NCBI GenBank assembly: GCA_029215795.1
Contig: JARDYH010000002.1
Span: 16,671,001-16,735,000, forward strand
Direction: 5' to 3'
DNA from: Anniella stebbinsi
Taxonomy: Eukaryota; Chordata; Lepidosauria; Squamata; Anniellidae
DNA: 64,000 bases
The notes under the pieces are model-generated. The model was not told the DNA's origin. It ran no database searches and saw only the letters and a program-made list of their open reading frames with translations. The position numbers and the translations under genes are program-made. This document shows, piece by piece, positions 42,193 through 53,023 of this stretch. The first letter of the stretch is position 1. Every line of letters starts with the position of its first letter.

Positions 42193-43190
42193 ATCATAGA
42201 ATAGTATAGTTGGAAGGGGCCTATAAGGCCGTCAAGTCCAACCCCCTGCTCAGTAAAGGAATCCACCTTGAAGCATCCCTGACTGATGGTTGTCCAGCTG
42301 CCTCTTTATTGCCTCTAATGTGGGAGAGCCCACCACCTCCCTAGGTCATAGGTTCCATTGTCATACTGCTCTAACAGTCAGGAAGTTTTTCCTGATGTCC
42401 AGCCGGAATCTGGCTTCCTTTACTTGAGCCCATTATTCCGTGTCCTGCACTCTGGGATGATTGAGAAGAGATCCTGGACCTCCTCTGTGTGACAATCTTT
42501 CAGGTATTTGAAGAGTGCTATCATGTCTCCTCTCATTCTTCTCTCCTCCAGATTAAACATGCCCAGTTCTTTCAATCTCTCCTCTCCTCTCCTCTCCCCC
42601 TCCCCTCTTTTTTAAGGCTCATAGCTTTTAAAGTTATAACAGTGGTTTTAAATGATTGTGTACATTGTATGTTTTTGCAGTTTTAATTTTTGTATATTGT
42701 TTTTAAGTGTTTTAATCTTATGTAAACCACCCAGAGAGCTTCAGTTAGAGGGTGGTATACAAATGCAATGAATAAAATAAATCGGGCTTCGTTTCCAGAA
42801 CTCTGACCATCCTCGTTGCCCTCCTCTGAACACCCTCCAGCTTGTCTGCATCCTTCTTGAAGTGTGGTGTCCAGAACTGGACATAATACTCAAGATGAGG
42901 TCTAACCAGTGCTGAATACATGGGAATCAGCACCTCACACTATTTGGAAGCTATACTTCCATTAATGCAGTCCAAAATAGCATTTGCTTTTTTGATGCAG
43001 CCACATCACACTGTTGGCTCATATTCAGCTTGTGGTCTACAACAAGATCCTTCTTGCTTGTTGTATTGATTAGCCAAGTATCCCCCATCTTGTAACTGTG
43101 CATTTGGTTTCTTTTTCCTAGGTGTAGAACTTGGCATTTATCCCTATTAAATTTCATTCTGTTGCATTTCACTTTCCTGCTCCATTAAGT
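42193..43190 (-). mobile_element. CR1-clade LINE 3' part, interrupted by an L2 tail
   Basis: On the minus strand, frame 42933-42745 contains [20 protein letters not shown] and [12 protein letters not shown], the classic CR1 post-RT words. Upstream (minus), frame 43172-42951 has KFNRDKCQVLHLGKRNQMH. The 3' part on the plus strand reads 'GGAAGGGGCCTATAAGGCC', 'AGGAAGTTTTTCCTGATGTC' and 'CTCATTCTTCTCTCCTCCAG'. It is a different CR1 subfamily from 1-527. Frameshifts and 5' truncation make it inactive. An L2 tail is inserted at about 42605-42780. Confidence 0.85.
42605..42780 (+). mobile_element. L2 tail inserted in CR1
   Basis: 'TATGTAAACCACCCAGAGAG' and 'AGGGTGGTATACAAATGCAA' followed by 'TGAATAAAATAAAT' interrupt the CR1 text, which resumes at 'CTTCGTTTCCAGAACTCTGA'. 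This is a plus-strand L2 end in a minus-strand CR1. Confidence 0.75.
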
Positions 43191-43638
43191 GAGCAGGGCC
43201 AAACTACATGTTACAACAGAGACGAATGAATATGGTTTCATTTCTTTATGCACCTTGAACATAACAGTTTATGGGGAGACAGGACTGGGACGATGGTATG
43301 GACTCTTTTCTCTTGCACAACTTCCCTGATGAAAATTGTCCCAGTGTTGTTATTTTCCCCTTTTGAAAAAATGCAAAGGCATAGGATGCCCAAATGGTTT
43401 TTACTAAGGGAGTAAAGAGCTGATGTGGTATGTGTGTGGATTTTCCTAGGAAAACAGCATTAAGAGAAAGGATTAACCCTGCACCCCCTGTGCTGCAGTC
43501 ACAATCTGTCATTTCCAGTCACATTTTAAAAAATGAAGCTACATACATGCATCTTTGTCATACCATGTAGTTTGCCCATTTTCTCTTGCTCCCCTTATAC
43601 TGGAACTCTCTCCCAGAACAACTATATGTGGTGCCACC

Positions 43639-45452
43639 TAGGGGTGTGCACGGACCCCCCGGATCGGATCGGGACCCGGATCGGGACCTCCAATTTTGTC
43701 CCGGACCGGTTCGGACAAAATCGGAGGCCCCCCGGACCGGATCGAGTCCGATCCCGATCCAAAAATCGGAAATTTTTGGATCGGCCGCCATTTTTTTCCC
43801 CATAGACTTGCATTGCAATGCAAGTCTATGAGGAAAAAATGGCGGCGGGTGGGTAAGGGGGGGCCTAACTCCCTCCCCCCCCCGGGGCCGTCCGCTGTGG
43901 ACGGCCCCGGCAGGTAAACCCCCTCCCCCGCGCTCCCTACCCCCCCTGGGGCCGCCTGCTTCCATCCGCTGGCGCCCGCGGGCGCCAGCGGATAGAAGCG
44001 GACGGCTCCGGGGGGGGGTAAGCCCCCTTCCCCGCCACTTACCTTCTCGGCACGTCCGGCGCCGGCGGCTACTACCAGCGGGCTCCGCGGCCTACTCTCG
44101 AGTAGCGCGCCGGGTGATGACATCACCCGGCGCGCCACCCTGGAGCAGGCCGCGGAGCCTGCTGGTAGTAGTAGGCGCCGGCGCCGGACGGGAGCCGCCG
44201 GGCCGGGCAGGTAAGGGCCCCCCTCCCCCCTCCCCCCTCCGCGCGCCCCCTCCTCCCCTCCACGCACCCCCTCCTTACCTTTCCGGCCCGGCGGCTCCCG
44301 TCCGGCGCCGGCGCCTACTACTTCCAGCAGGCTCCGCGGCCTGCTCTAGAGTAGTGCGCCGGGTGATGACATCACCCGGCGCGCCATCCTAGAGCAGGCC
44401 GCGGAGCCTGCTGGGAATAGTAGGCGCCGGCGCCGGACGGGAGCCGCCGGGCCGGAAAGGTAAGGGCCCCCCTCCCCCCTCCGCGCGCCCCCTCCTCCCC
44501 TCCACGCACCCCCTCCTTACCTTTCCGGCCCGGCGGCTCCCGTCCGGCGCCGGCGCCTACTACTTCCAGCAGGCTCCGCGGCCTGCTCTAGAGTAGTGCG
44601 CCGGGTGATGACATCACCCGGCGCGCCATCCTAGAGCAGGCCGCGGAGCCTGCTGGGAATAGTAGGCGCCGGCGCCGGACGGGAGCCGCCGGGCCGGAAA
44701 GGTAAGGGCCCCCCTCCCCCCTCCGCGCGCCCCCTCCTCCCCTCCACGCACCCCCTCCTTACCTTTCCGGCCCGGCGGCTCCCGTCCGGCGCCGGCGCCT
44801 ACTACTACCAGCAGGCTCCGCGGCCTGCTCTAGAGTAGCGCGCCGGGTGATGACATCACCCGGCGCGCCACCCTAGAGCAGGCCGCGGAGCCTGCTGGGA
44901 ATAGTAGGCGCCGGCGCCGGACGGGAGCCGCCGGGCCGGAAAGGTAAGGGCCCCCCTCCCCCCTCCCCCCTCCGCGCGCCCCCTCCTCCCCTCCACGCAC
45001 CCCCTCCTTACCTTCCCGGCCCGGTGGCTCCCGTCCGGCGCCGGCGCCTACTACTACCAGCAGGCTCCGCGGCCTGCTCTAGAGTAGCGCGCCGGGTGAT
45101 GACATCACCCGGCGCGCCACCCTAGAGCAGGCCGCGGAGCCTGCTAGTAGTAGTAGGCGCCGGCGCCGGACGGGAGCCACCGGGCCGAGAAGGTAAGTGC
45201 CCCCCTCCTCCCCCCCCCCGCTGTCCACTTTCATCGGCGGGCGCCCGCTGGCGCCCGCCAATGGAAGCGGCGGTGGGCGCCAGTGGGCGCCCGCCGATCC
45301 GCCGATCCGCCGAACCGGTTCGGAGCTTTTTCGGACCGGTTCGGATTGGATCGGCCGATCCAGCTGCGGGATCGGAAATCGGATAATTTATCCGATTTCC
45401 CACTGGACCGGACTCGGATCGTGGATCGGGTCCGATCCAGTGCACATCCCTA
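43639..45452. mobile_element. GC-rich hAT-like element with five palindromic modules
   Basis: The ends TAGGGGTGTGCACGG and CAGTGCACATCCCTA and the left (about 300 bp) and right (about 250 bp) zones are almost identical to 6286-7591. The perfect 8-bp duplication is GTGCCACC (43631-43638 and 45453-45460). The five modules are 44038-44215, 44274-44464, 44516-44706, 44758-44948 and 45007-45197, so the element is 1814 bp against 1306 bp for its sibling. CpG content is very high throughout. Overlapping frames such as 44267-43638 minus (209 codons) arise from GC content and palindromy; none resembles a transposase. Confidence 0.92.
44038..45197. repeat. array of five palindromic modules
   Basis: Centres GGTGATGACATCACC lie at 44113, 44362, 44604, 44846 and 45095, so the spacing is 249, 242, 242 and 249 bp. 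Modules 2-5 are each 191 bp from CTTACC to GGTAAG; module 1 is 178 bp. Modules 2 and 3 share the variants 'TAGTGCGCC' and 'GGGAATAGTAGG' and are almost identical. That indicates recent duplication or conversion within the array. Confidence 0.92.
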
Positions 45453-45489
45453 GTGCCACCTCTTTGTCTTCCTCCAGATTCCTCCTCAA

Positions 45490-45490
45490 A

Positions 45491-45525
<35 letters not shown>
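45490..45525. repeat. (TATC)n microsatellite
   Basis: A tetranucleotide run lies just outside the right target duplication of the GC-rich element. Confidence 0.9.
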
Positions 45526-45564
45526 ATCCCTGGGGTTGACCACTTAGTCTTCACGCCCTGGAAC

Positions 45565-45690
45565 AAGGATGGGGAATGTGTGGTCCTCCAGATGTTGTCG
45601 GACTGCAGTGCCAAGCATCCCTTACCACTGGCTATGTTGGCTAGGGCTGATGGGAGTTGCGGTCCAACAACAACTTTGAGGGGCACACGT
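45565..45690. repeat. dispersed fold-back repeat
   Basis: 'GGTCCTCCAGATGTTGTCGG' faces 'GTTGCGGTCCAACAACAACT', with 'GGCTATGTTGGCTAGGGC' between. It is the same family as 30960-31075. Confidence 0.55.
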
Positions 45691-46081
45691 CCCCACCGCT
45701 CAAAAGAAAGGAAGCCCATGTACACGAAGTCACTTTTTCTAGGAAAAAGGAACTACACCCCCCCCCCATTCCCCAATACTGGATTGGAGGCAGATCCGTT
45801 GCTTCTGATCCTGTATGTGTGTAGAACACCCTGGTTTGCATCCATTCTAAAAAATGGATGCATGAGGAGGGCTACTCTGCGGTTGTGCCTCAATTATGAA
45901 ATTCCCCACCTCAGGAGGCCCATCTGGCCTCTTCTCTTGTGGACTTCCATCAGCTAACCAACAATTTGTCTGAATTCATTTTGGCAGGCAATTAACTTCC
46001 CAAGTGGAGGCTTGTAGTGCTGCTCAGTTTACCTGTTTGCATCAGATTGTTTTATCCACTGCATCTGTCTGTTGTTGTTTT

Positions 46082-46118
46082 TGTTGGGTTTTTGTTGTTG
46101 TTGTTGTTGTTGTTGTTC
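46082..46118. repeat. (GTT)n microsatellite
   Basis: GTT units follow 'TTGTTGTTTTTGTTGGGTTT'. The surrounding 45690-46606 has no gene that I recognise. Confidence 0.9.
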
Positions 46119-46606
46119 TTAGATTTCTTCTGGCTTGGTTGTACTCAAATTGTTAGTCATTCTGAGCAATTGTGTGTACAGTGGAAAGCAGGGATATAAT
46201 ATCTAGGGAAATAAAAAATTGCAGTCATTTGCCAGGAGTAATATATGTTGATGCCTTTGCCACCTAACAGTCAATTGTTTGGGGGGTGGAATAACAATAA
46301 TATATTTATTTCTTACCTGCCTCTCCCTCCGGATTGAGGTGGGGAAGTGTTTCTTTAGAAAAATTGGAACTCCGCATGCTCCAGCTCAGTGCTTTTGGAT
46401 GTGGTTCCAAGCTGGATGTCAAACTGAGCACTGCACGAAGAGAGACCAAGAAATAAAGCCAGCAATTGCTTTATCTTACTTGGGCGGCCTACTTGATTTG
46501 TAACGGGCACATCAGCTCTGCTTGTATCCAAGTAAACGTGCTGGGTGGAGGTCAGTAGGGACAAGTGGGGGGCACCCATGCACAACATTTAAGGGCCTGG
46601 TGCTAA

Positions 46607-46845
46607 GATAGGGATGGGAAACTGCAGGAGGTCATTTTTGCCCCTGGACCTCCTCAAGGGCTGCACACACCCCATACCTCACATCCCCATGAGTGCTAGA
46701 AAACATATTAGCAAACAAGCTAAATTTGGTGCTCCATAGCCACTATGGATGCCATTCCCCTCAACAAATTCCCCCCAAAATAGGGAGGGGGCAAGTTGGG
46801 GGTCACATGTGGCTTGAGGGCCATGTGTGGCACACCCCTGTGCTA
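46607..46845. repeat. dispersed repeat, ends like 'ATAGGGATGGGAAAC'
   Basis: The text runs from 'GATAGGGATGGGAAACTGCA' to 'CATGTGTGGCACACCCCTGT'. The right words resemble a hAT end (CAGGGGTGTGCCAC in reverse). I found no clear target duplication. Confidence 0.35.
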
Positions 46846-47276
46846 GGAGTAGAAGTTCCAACAGCCATCATCTTTGTTTCCCCAAATGGCACTGTGCCCC
46901 GAAGTAGCATCACGGAGGGGCATTTCACAGCAGGGGCAGATCCTAGCAGCATGGTGGACAGTGGAGAGAAAGACAGCAGCCCCTGCAGCTACATAGCCTG
47001 TTGCCTCCCTTTTCTGCGCTGCCCATGGTGATGGTGATGCTGTTAGTTGTGATGGGCCTCCCAGGGCCCTGGCCTTTGCCCAACAATGCTGCATGCTGGC
47101 GCTCTTCCTATCACCCTAGCCCCCTTCCTGAAACAGCAGGTCATCCGGATTTTAGCTTGCTAAAATGAGTTCCCCTCACATACGCCCAGCTGTTAGATCA
47201 GGTAGGGAAATCACATGCAGCACACCCATTTATATGTGTGTTTTCTTCATCCCGTTAGGCCCTTTATAGGATTCGC

Positions 47277-47307
47277 AATAGGCAATAACATAATGTTATT
47301 GCCTATT
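47277..47307. repeat. perfect 15-bp-arm hairpin
   Basis: AATAGGCAATAACAT, one A, then ATGTTATTGCCTATT: the arms are exact complements. It lies at the start of an AT-rich, repeat-poor kilobase. Confidence 0.9.
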
Positions 47308-47399
47308 TATATGGACATGTCCAAAAGATGGGAAAATATCTTTATTTTTTTGGAGGCATTTGCAAAATTCAGGTGGGTTTGCCAGCATTCAACACGTGA

Positions 47400-48400
47400 A
47401 TGACAACATTCACCCTAGTTTTGTCTTTCGTTGAAAGAAGATTTTTTTTTGACATAGTAATAAACATGCCTTATTTTATGAGCATAAAATGTCTCTGCTG
47501 TACATACACTCATCTGAGGTTGTATTTAAATGTATAATTTAGTTAGATAATTACATGCAAATAATTAGCATCCAGACTAAAATTACCAGTAGATCTACAA
47601 CAAAATTAATCCTGGAATAAAGCAACAGGAATGAGTTCATTCGTTTGCCTTTCTACAAACATAGAAAATGTTAGGGTTTAAAGAAAAACACCACAACCTT
47701 CTGCTTAAATTAAAATGTCAGAACCAAGTGGCAACATAGCTTTAAGATGTACCCAAAAAAGAAATAATATTCTATAATTACAAGTTGTGTGGAAAGTAAG
47801 CCAGGCACCTATAAATATATGAGACAGATCTAACGAGATTATTATTATTAGCAATAATAAGCCAAAGTTGAGTTTCCAAAAAAGCTTTTTGAAAAATTAA
47901 ATAAAATCAAGTTTACACTTTATAGGACAATTTATGAGGTTGCTTTTCATACACCTCATCAAACACATTTGCCTTCAAACCTAAGCCCATAAAATGGAGG
48001 CCGTCTAATGGTACCTGGAGATTTTTAACAACTCTGTGCTGCTATTTGGGTTTGCACTTAAAACACACGCATACACACCAAGGTAAATGACAAGTCTGTT
48101 TGTACATCGATCACCCTAAAACAAATCAACAGGTTCAAACAAGTGATCTTCGTGACCCCAATTCATTTCTCTTGGCATTTACTGCAGAGCTCTGTTCTGA
48201 CATCAAAACTGTTTACACAGGCCTTTGGAAAAAAGGCACATGTTTGGTCTGAAAAGAAGCAAAGTGCAAATTGACGTCTGCAACTAATGCATACCATTGC
48301 CTTAAATCATTAATTCCCTGACCGGGTGTGCTAGCTGCAATTAATTATATAATTAATTAATTAATTATCATCAACTAGAGATAATTTAATTCGGGTAATG
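47400..48400. other. AT-rich, repeat-poor stretch; candidate ancestral DNA
   Basis: No transposon ends, LINE words or exons are visible. 'TTAATTATATAATTAATTA' sits near 48345. The dense homeodomain-type TAATTA cores and lack of repeats would suit a conserved regulatory block, but that is only an impression from composition. Confidence 0.3.
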
Positions 48401-48716
48401 AATGACTCCCATGGAGCCCATCCCCACAAAGTGCCTTGCTGTGTCTCTGTATGATTCATGCTCTGACACAATTCTGCTGAGGGTTGACCATCCATCCTGC
48501 AGCATGTCTGTACATAACCCCACTGGATCATCCAATCCCTGTTCATGCAGAGGAGCCTACCCAGTGTGTCTCTGCGTGAATCGCTCCTGAGCCTTCCTCC
48601 TTCCAATAAGCTTCTGCTGGGTGTGGATGTGGGTGATGCTGCCACACGTTCAGCCCTTGGCTGAGCTCTGAGATGGGCTGTAGCTGGCTTCAGGTGCAGG
48701 TAGATGTTGATTGAGT

Positions 48717-48822
48717 CAGCTAGAGGTATGGTCACAAAGGGCTGGAGAACAAGCAGATGTGGAGTGAGACAGCTAGAGATATGGTCACAAAGGCAGATGA
48801 GCAGGCAAATGTGGAGTGAGGA
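48717..48822 (+). repeat. two-copy tandem duplication, about 53-bp unit
   Basis: 'AGCTAGAGGTATGGTCACAA' and 'AGCTAGAGATATGGTCACAA' start two neighbouring copies, each ending in 'ATGTGGAGTGAG'. Confidence 0.75.
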
Positions 48823-49016
48823 TCAGGCAGCAACAGAGGGTTGAAAGGGACAGAAGTAACTGCAAAGTTGTAGGAGGTAGATGATCTGCGGCAGCAGCCA
48901 GAAAAAGGAATGCATAAAACAAATTGTTCAGACTGATAAGCTAGCTTGGCTGCAAGATCTTTATAGGCCCTGGTGTGTCTGGATTGGCTTGAAGTGTCAG
49001 CTGACTGTATTCAACC

Positions 49017-49125
49017 CAGTGGAGGCTGGTGGCTCTGATGTCATTAGGGTAGTAAATCCAATCCGGGTTTCAGTCTGAACTTTTAAGGAGCTATCCGGTC
49101 AGAACTCTAAAGGAGCTACCCATGG
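49017..49125. mobile_element. fragment of the CAGTGGAGGC MITE
   Basis: 'CAGTGGAGGCTGGTGGCTC' is followed by 'GGTCAGAACTCTAAAGGAGC' with a partial tandem copy ('GAACTTTTAAGGAGCTATCC'). It ends where SINE sequence starts (49127), so its right end is lost. Confidence 0.65.
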
Positions 49126-49126
49126 G

Positions 49127-49215
49127 TTGTTGTGAGGATAAAATGGAGAGGAGGAGGATTATGTAAGCCGCCATGGGGAAAAGGGTGGGATATAAATGTA
49201 ACAATTAATAAATAA
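49127..49215 (+). mobile_element. MIR/CORE-like SINE 3' half
   Basis: 'GGGTTGTTGTGAGGATAAAA' and 'GAGGAGGATTATGTAAGCC' followed by 'GGTGGGATATAAATG' equal the 3' part of 52078-52305. The tRNA-like head is missing. Confidence 0.8.
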
Positions 49216-49690
49216 ATGTGTTTATTATTTGTTTACTTTCAATATTTATATCCTTCCTTTTTCTGAAATGTTCAAGGTGGTTACAACCAGGAGTAAAAGA
49301 ATTGCACAGTCCTGAAACCAAAATGTCAAGAAAATCAACCAATGTGATCAGAAACAGACTAATAAAAAAACAGTAGTGGTGTAAAAAAATTAGGATGTGA
49401 GCTTCTTTGTGAATAGTACACTGTGGAACAGTAGCATATAAATAAACTAAACTATTCTGGTCCCAGGCTATTTCGGAATTTAAGAGTCAGAAATCAATTT
49501 TGAATTGAGAAACAAAATGAAAACCAGATATGTCACAAGATTGGTGTAATATTATCTGATCAGCTCATGCCAGTCAAGATTCTGCCAACCAACTGAAAAT
49601 TTTAATCTGTCTTCAAGGGCAGCCCCTCATAAAGCACATTACAGTAGTCTAATCTGAATGTTATTTTTGCATAAATAGCTGAGAATTGAA
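49216..49690 (-). mobile_element. diverged L2-clade LINE 3' part
   Basis: The tail in reverse ('GTTTATTATTTGTTTACTTT', 'TTCAAGGTGGTTAC') is followed further along by 'GATTGGTGTAATATTATCTG' and 'GCACATTACAGTAGTCTAAT'. These are the reverse of the usual L2 words ('GACTACTGTAATG', encoding DYCN). It is strongly decayed. Confidence 0.5.
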
Positions 49691-51205
49691 CTAGGGACTT
49701 CGTGGTTGGTATCTCAGCCATTACACTTCACCAGTTCTGTGATAAAGCTCGAATACTGAGCCAGGAATGCTTAAGTTAAAATGGGGGTGGGGGAAATCTC
49801 TCTTTCTGCTAAGTGAAGTTCTACAAGAAGAGGGAGAAACCTTTCTATTATGTGTGTTTAAAAGGAGACAAAAGTCTCACAATCAGTAGAGCTGATAAAT
49901 GTGCAGTTAACATCAGCTCTCCTCCATCTAATTGTAGGAAGAGAATAACTTCCATGTCGGGGAAACACCAAGATCGACTGTAATTTAATCACAATCAAGG
50001 TAATTATAGATATAAAGCAAATTATCCTGGAACAAGAACGTCTCAGTAGGATCAGGAAGGCATCCTTTGCTGGAGTTATTTCCCACAAGGGATTCCATTC
50101 CTGAATACTCGTTGTTGTTGTTGTTCTGGTTGTTATACTAGTATGTGATTTGGTACTAAAACTCAATATTGATGCTAATTAAGGAAATTAAGGCAGGATT
50201 TTGCTGTATGGGGGAAAACATTTAGGTAGGGTCCTCTTTGATTTGTTATTGTGGTATCTCCTAATGAAAGAAAAATCCCCTAAAACTTTGGAAGTTTTCA
50301 CATGCAACTTTTGTTTTGAGGCAAAACACAGCTCTGCAACATCTCAGATGATAGTTGCCATGGGGCAGAGGTATAGACCCCCACTGCCACCTTCTGGAAA
50401 TGAGCAGAACCAAAGACGCACTGTGCCCCCATCACAGAGAGAAGTCCTGAAAGATGCAATGGTTGATGGTATTGAAAATTGTTGAGAATCCAGGAAAATT
50501 AACAGGGTCATACACTCCCTATCCTCTTCCTGGCATAGGTCATCCACAGCTGTTTCAGGGCCCAAAGTAGGCTGCAACCCAGACTGAAACAGATCCAAAA
50601 AATGTTCCACGGTAAACCCTTGTTTTCCATCCATCATCATATCTGCTTCATTGCTCCCAGCTCCCTGGTTAAACCAAGGAGCTAAATAAGTTCTATCGAG
50701 TGGGAGAAGGCACTTATGGTGCCAATGATGTCAACCACCTGGATCATCTTGACATCTCACAGAGGAAACAGGGGATCAATAGGAGCATCATTCATGCTAA
50801 CTGGAAACAGCCCAAGGATTCTCATATATTCATTCAGACCATCAATATCTAAGAGTGGATATTGTTGCAGAGTGTAAAAGGCATAGCAAGAACCTCACCA
50901 GAAGGTGTTTAGGTCATGATGAGGAAGCCAAGATGAAACCACCCATATTTAAACCATTATCTTCCTGTCCTGGTGAAAATACAAGTCCAGAGTGTGACCC
51001 AGACAAGATAATGACAAGATAATACAGCCCCAAGGCAGCCATGAAGTCCTGAACTGCCTCTGATGGGAGGCAGCTTTGGGATGAATTTTGTGATCTTCAA
51101 GTACCAGCCCCTCCTCCAAGAAGGATGAAGCTCCTGGGTTAAGCTGGGGCTAAGTTTTAGCTGTTATCCTTGTGTGGTTTCTACATAGTTCCTTTTTGAG
51201 CAGTG
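49691..51205. other. unassigned, possible old LINE text
   Basis: Phrases in 50340-51180 read like decayed minus-strand LINE text, but I cannot assign a clade. A (GTT)n run lies at 50111-50124. No exon is supported. Confidence 0.3.
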
Positions 51206-51213
51206 CTTTGCAT

Positions 51214-51613
51214 TAGGGATGTACAGATTTTGTAAAATCCATTCCATATGTGTTTCACAGGTTGTCAGGTGCCTTTCCTTCCATCATCCATTCATTGATG
51301 GAATCAGATATTTTCTCATATCCTGAATTTGTGCCATTTTGCATTGGCAAAAATATGTAAATCCCTGCCCCTAAATGCACATTTTCATGCTGTAGCCTAT
51401 ACAGGAAATGCATATTTTTGGCTGGTGTTTTTTTTTTTTTTTAATGTATTTTTCTATGTCCAAATTTGCATAAAATTCCAGAAAAAAAAAAAAAACCAGT
51501 CCTCAAATCTGCGGAATATGTGAGACTTGAGGAAAGCCGGTCCTCTGCAGAATCAATGGGTCATGGAACTCTGAACTCATTTGTTTCCAACCCAGATTTT
51601 TCCAACATCCCTA
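51214..51613. mobile_element. hAT-like element, ends TAGGGATGTACAG / CAACATCCCTA
   Basis: Flanks CTTTGCAT (51206-51213) and CTTTACAT (51614-51621) form an 8-bp duplication with one change. The ends TAGGGATGTACAGATTTTG and CCAGATTTTTCCAACATCCCTA are imperfect inverted repeats (the first 9 bases agree). It is 400 bp and AT-rich, with poly-T and poly-A blocks. Its relative is 33102-33484. Confidence 0.8.
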
Positions 51614-51679
51614 CTTTACATCTAGGATTTGGGTGAAAACTATAGAAACATTTATGATTTTCATGGAGTTCGCAGAGCC

Positions 51680-52077
51680 TGGCAGGTAAGCCCCCCCCTC
51701 CGCGTTCCTTACCCCCCCCGGGGCCGTCCGCTTCCATCCGCTGGCACCCGCGGGCACCAGCGGATGGAAGCGGACGGCCCCGGGGGGGTAAACCCCCTCC
51801 CCCCTCCCCCTGCCCCCTGCTTACCTTTCCTAGCCGTCCGCTCCTGTCCGCCGCCAGCTACTACTGCGAGCAGGCTTCGCGGCCTGCTCCAAAGTAGCGC
51901 ACCAGGTGATGCGTCCGCCGATCCACCGATCCATCCGAACCGGTTCAGAACCTTTCCGGATCGGATCGGATTGGATCGGCTGATCCAGCGGTGAAATCGG
52001 AAATTGGATAATTTATCTGATTTCCCCCTGGATCGGATTCGGATCGTGGATTGGATCTGATCCAGTGCACATCCCTA
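51680..52077. mobile_element. GC-rich hAT-like element, third copy, deleted
   Basis: The right end CAGTGCACATCCCTA, the subterminal GGATCGG zone and the hairpin 'GGGGCCGTCCGCTTCCATCC' are those of the two complete copies. The left end is gone: homology starts at GGCAGGTAAG (51681). Only the left half of one module remains (CTTACC at 51819). It stops at GGTGATG (51905-51911), the palindrome centre, and then jumps to the right subterminal zone. Confidence 0.85.
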
Positions 52078-52305
52078 GTAGTGGCTAAAGTGTTGGACTG
52101 GGAGTCGGGAGATCTGGGTTCTAGTCCCCACTTGGCCATGGAAACCCCCTGGGTGACTTTGGGCCAGTGACAGACTCTCAGCCCAACCTGCCTCACAGGG
52201 TTGTTGTGAGGATAACAAGGAGAGGAGGAGGATTATGTATACCACCTTGGGTTCCTTGGAGGAAAATAGGCGGGATATAAATGCAATAATAAATAAATAA
52301 ATAAA
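52078..52305 (+). mobile_element. MIR/CORE-like tRNA-derived SINE
   Basis: It carries an A-box-like 'GTGGCTAAAGTGTTGGAC', a B box 'GGTTCTAGTCCCC' (52118-52130), 'CTCACAGGGTTGTTGTGAGG' and a tail 'GGCGGGATATAAATGCAATA' ending in AATA repeats. It directly abuts the right end of the GC-rich element. Confidence 0.85.
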
Positions 52306-52429
52306 ATGTGTGTGTGCACATGCCTGGGTGGGTGGAGATCCATCATTCAGCAGCTTTGATATAGGAAGTCGCCAAACTTGCTCCTCCCCCACCCTGCATG
52401 ATGCCTTTTAAAAGGAATGATTCTGCCAC

Positions 52430-52870
52430 CACATAAGCTCTTTTTAAACACCTCTTTTAGTATTAAATGCCAAATGGCAAAGCTCTCTTGCAACCGGCTC
52501 ATTAGCTATTAATGAAGCAACATATTTGTTCAAAATTTATTATTGTTGATTTGCTTCCATCGCTGTATGAAATATTAACACAGCATTTGTACTTGCAGCC
52601 ATTTTGCAGTCATGAGATGGAGAATTTTGCATATTCATGAACTCTCATAAATGTTTAAGGAGACAACGCAGGAAACATGTGAGCTGTCAAGCCATCCTGT
52701 AAAAAGGCATATTTACAGTGCTAATAAGTGTTTGAGTTTATAGGACAAAATGGCGAGTAACAAATTAAATGGATTTCACTTTGCCTTTTGCAACCATCGA
52801 CTTTTGAGCTTCAGCTCCCTCTTCCAAAGCTCAGTCAGTTTAGGAACCTGCCTGCTGGTGGAATCTTCAG
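52430..52870. other. repeat-poor stretch; candidate conserved non-coding block
   Basis: There is no repeat word and no exon. The stretch has dispersed ATTA/TAAT cores, 'TTTGCATATTCATGA' and 'TTAATGAAGC', and ordinary complexity. It resembles deeply conserved enhancers in texture, but nothing here proves conservation. Confidence 0.35.
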
Positions 52871-53023
52871 ATAGGAGAGAAATGAAGGCTAAACTCTCAC
52901 AGCGTTAGTGAAGTTCCTGCAACTGGATCTGCTCGGAACGGCCTCTGACCTTGGGTATGTTGTACAAGAGGCCCATAGAAGTACAAGCATGATGAACTAT
53001 TCAGGACTCCTAAGAGCCGATCT

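Noticed and set aside
43638..44267. 209-codon minus-strand frame, rich in Gly, Arg, Pro and Ala
   Set aside because: It lies wholly in the GC-rich palindromic element, where stops are rare on both strands. Overlapping long frames in other phases are equally good and none has a domain.
50690..50722. A frame reading FYRVGEGTYGA, resembling a protein kinase glycine loop
   Set aside because: The kinase-like match stops after about ten residues; the next residues show no kinase subdomains and the segment lies in old repeat-like text. Chance similarity.
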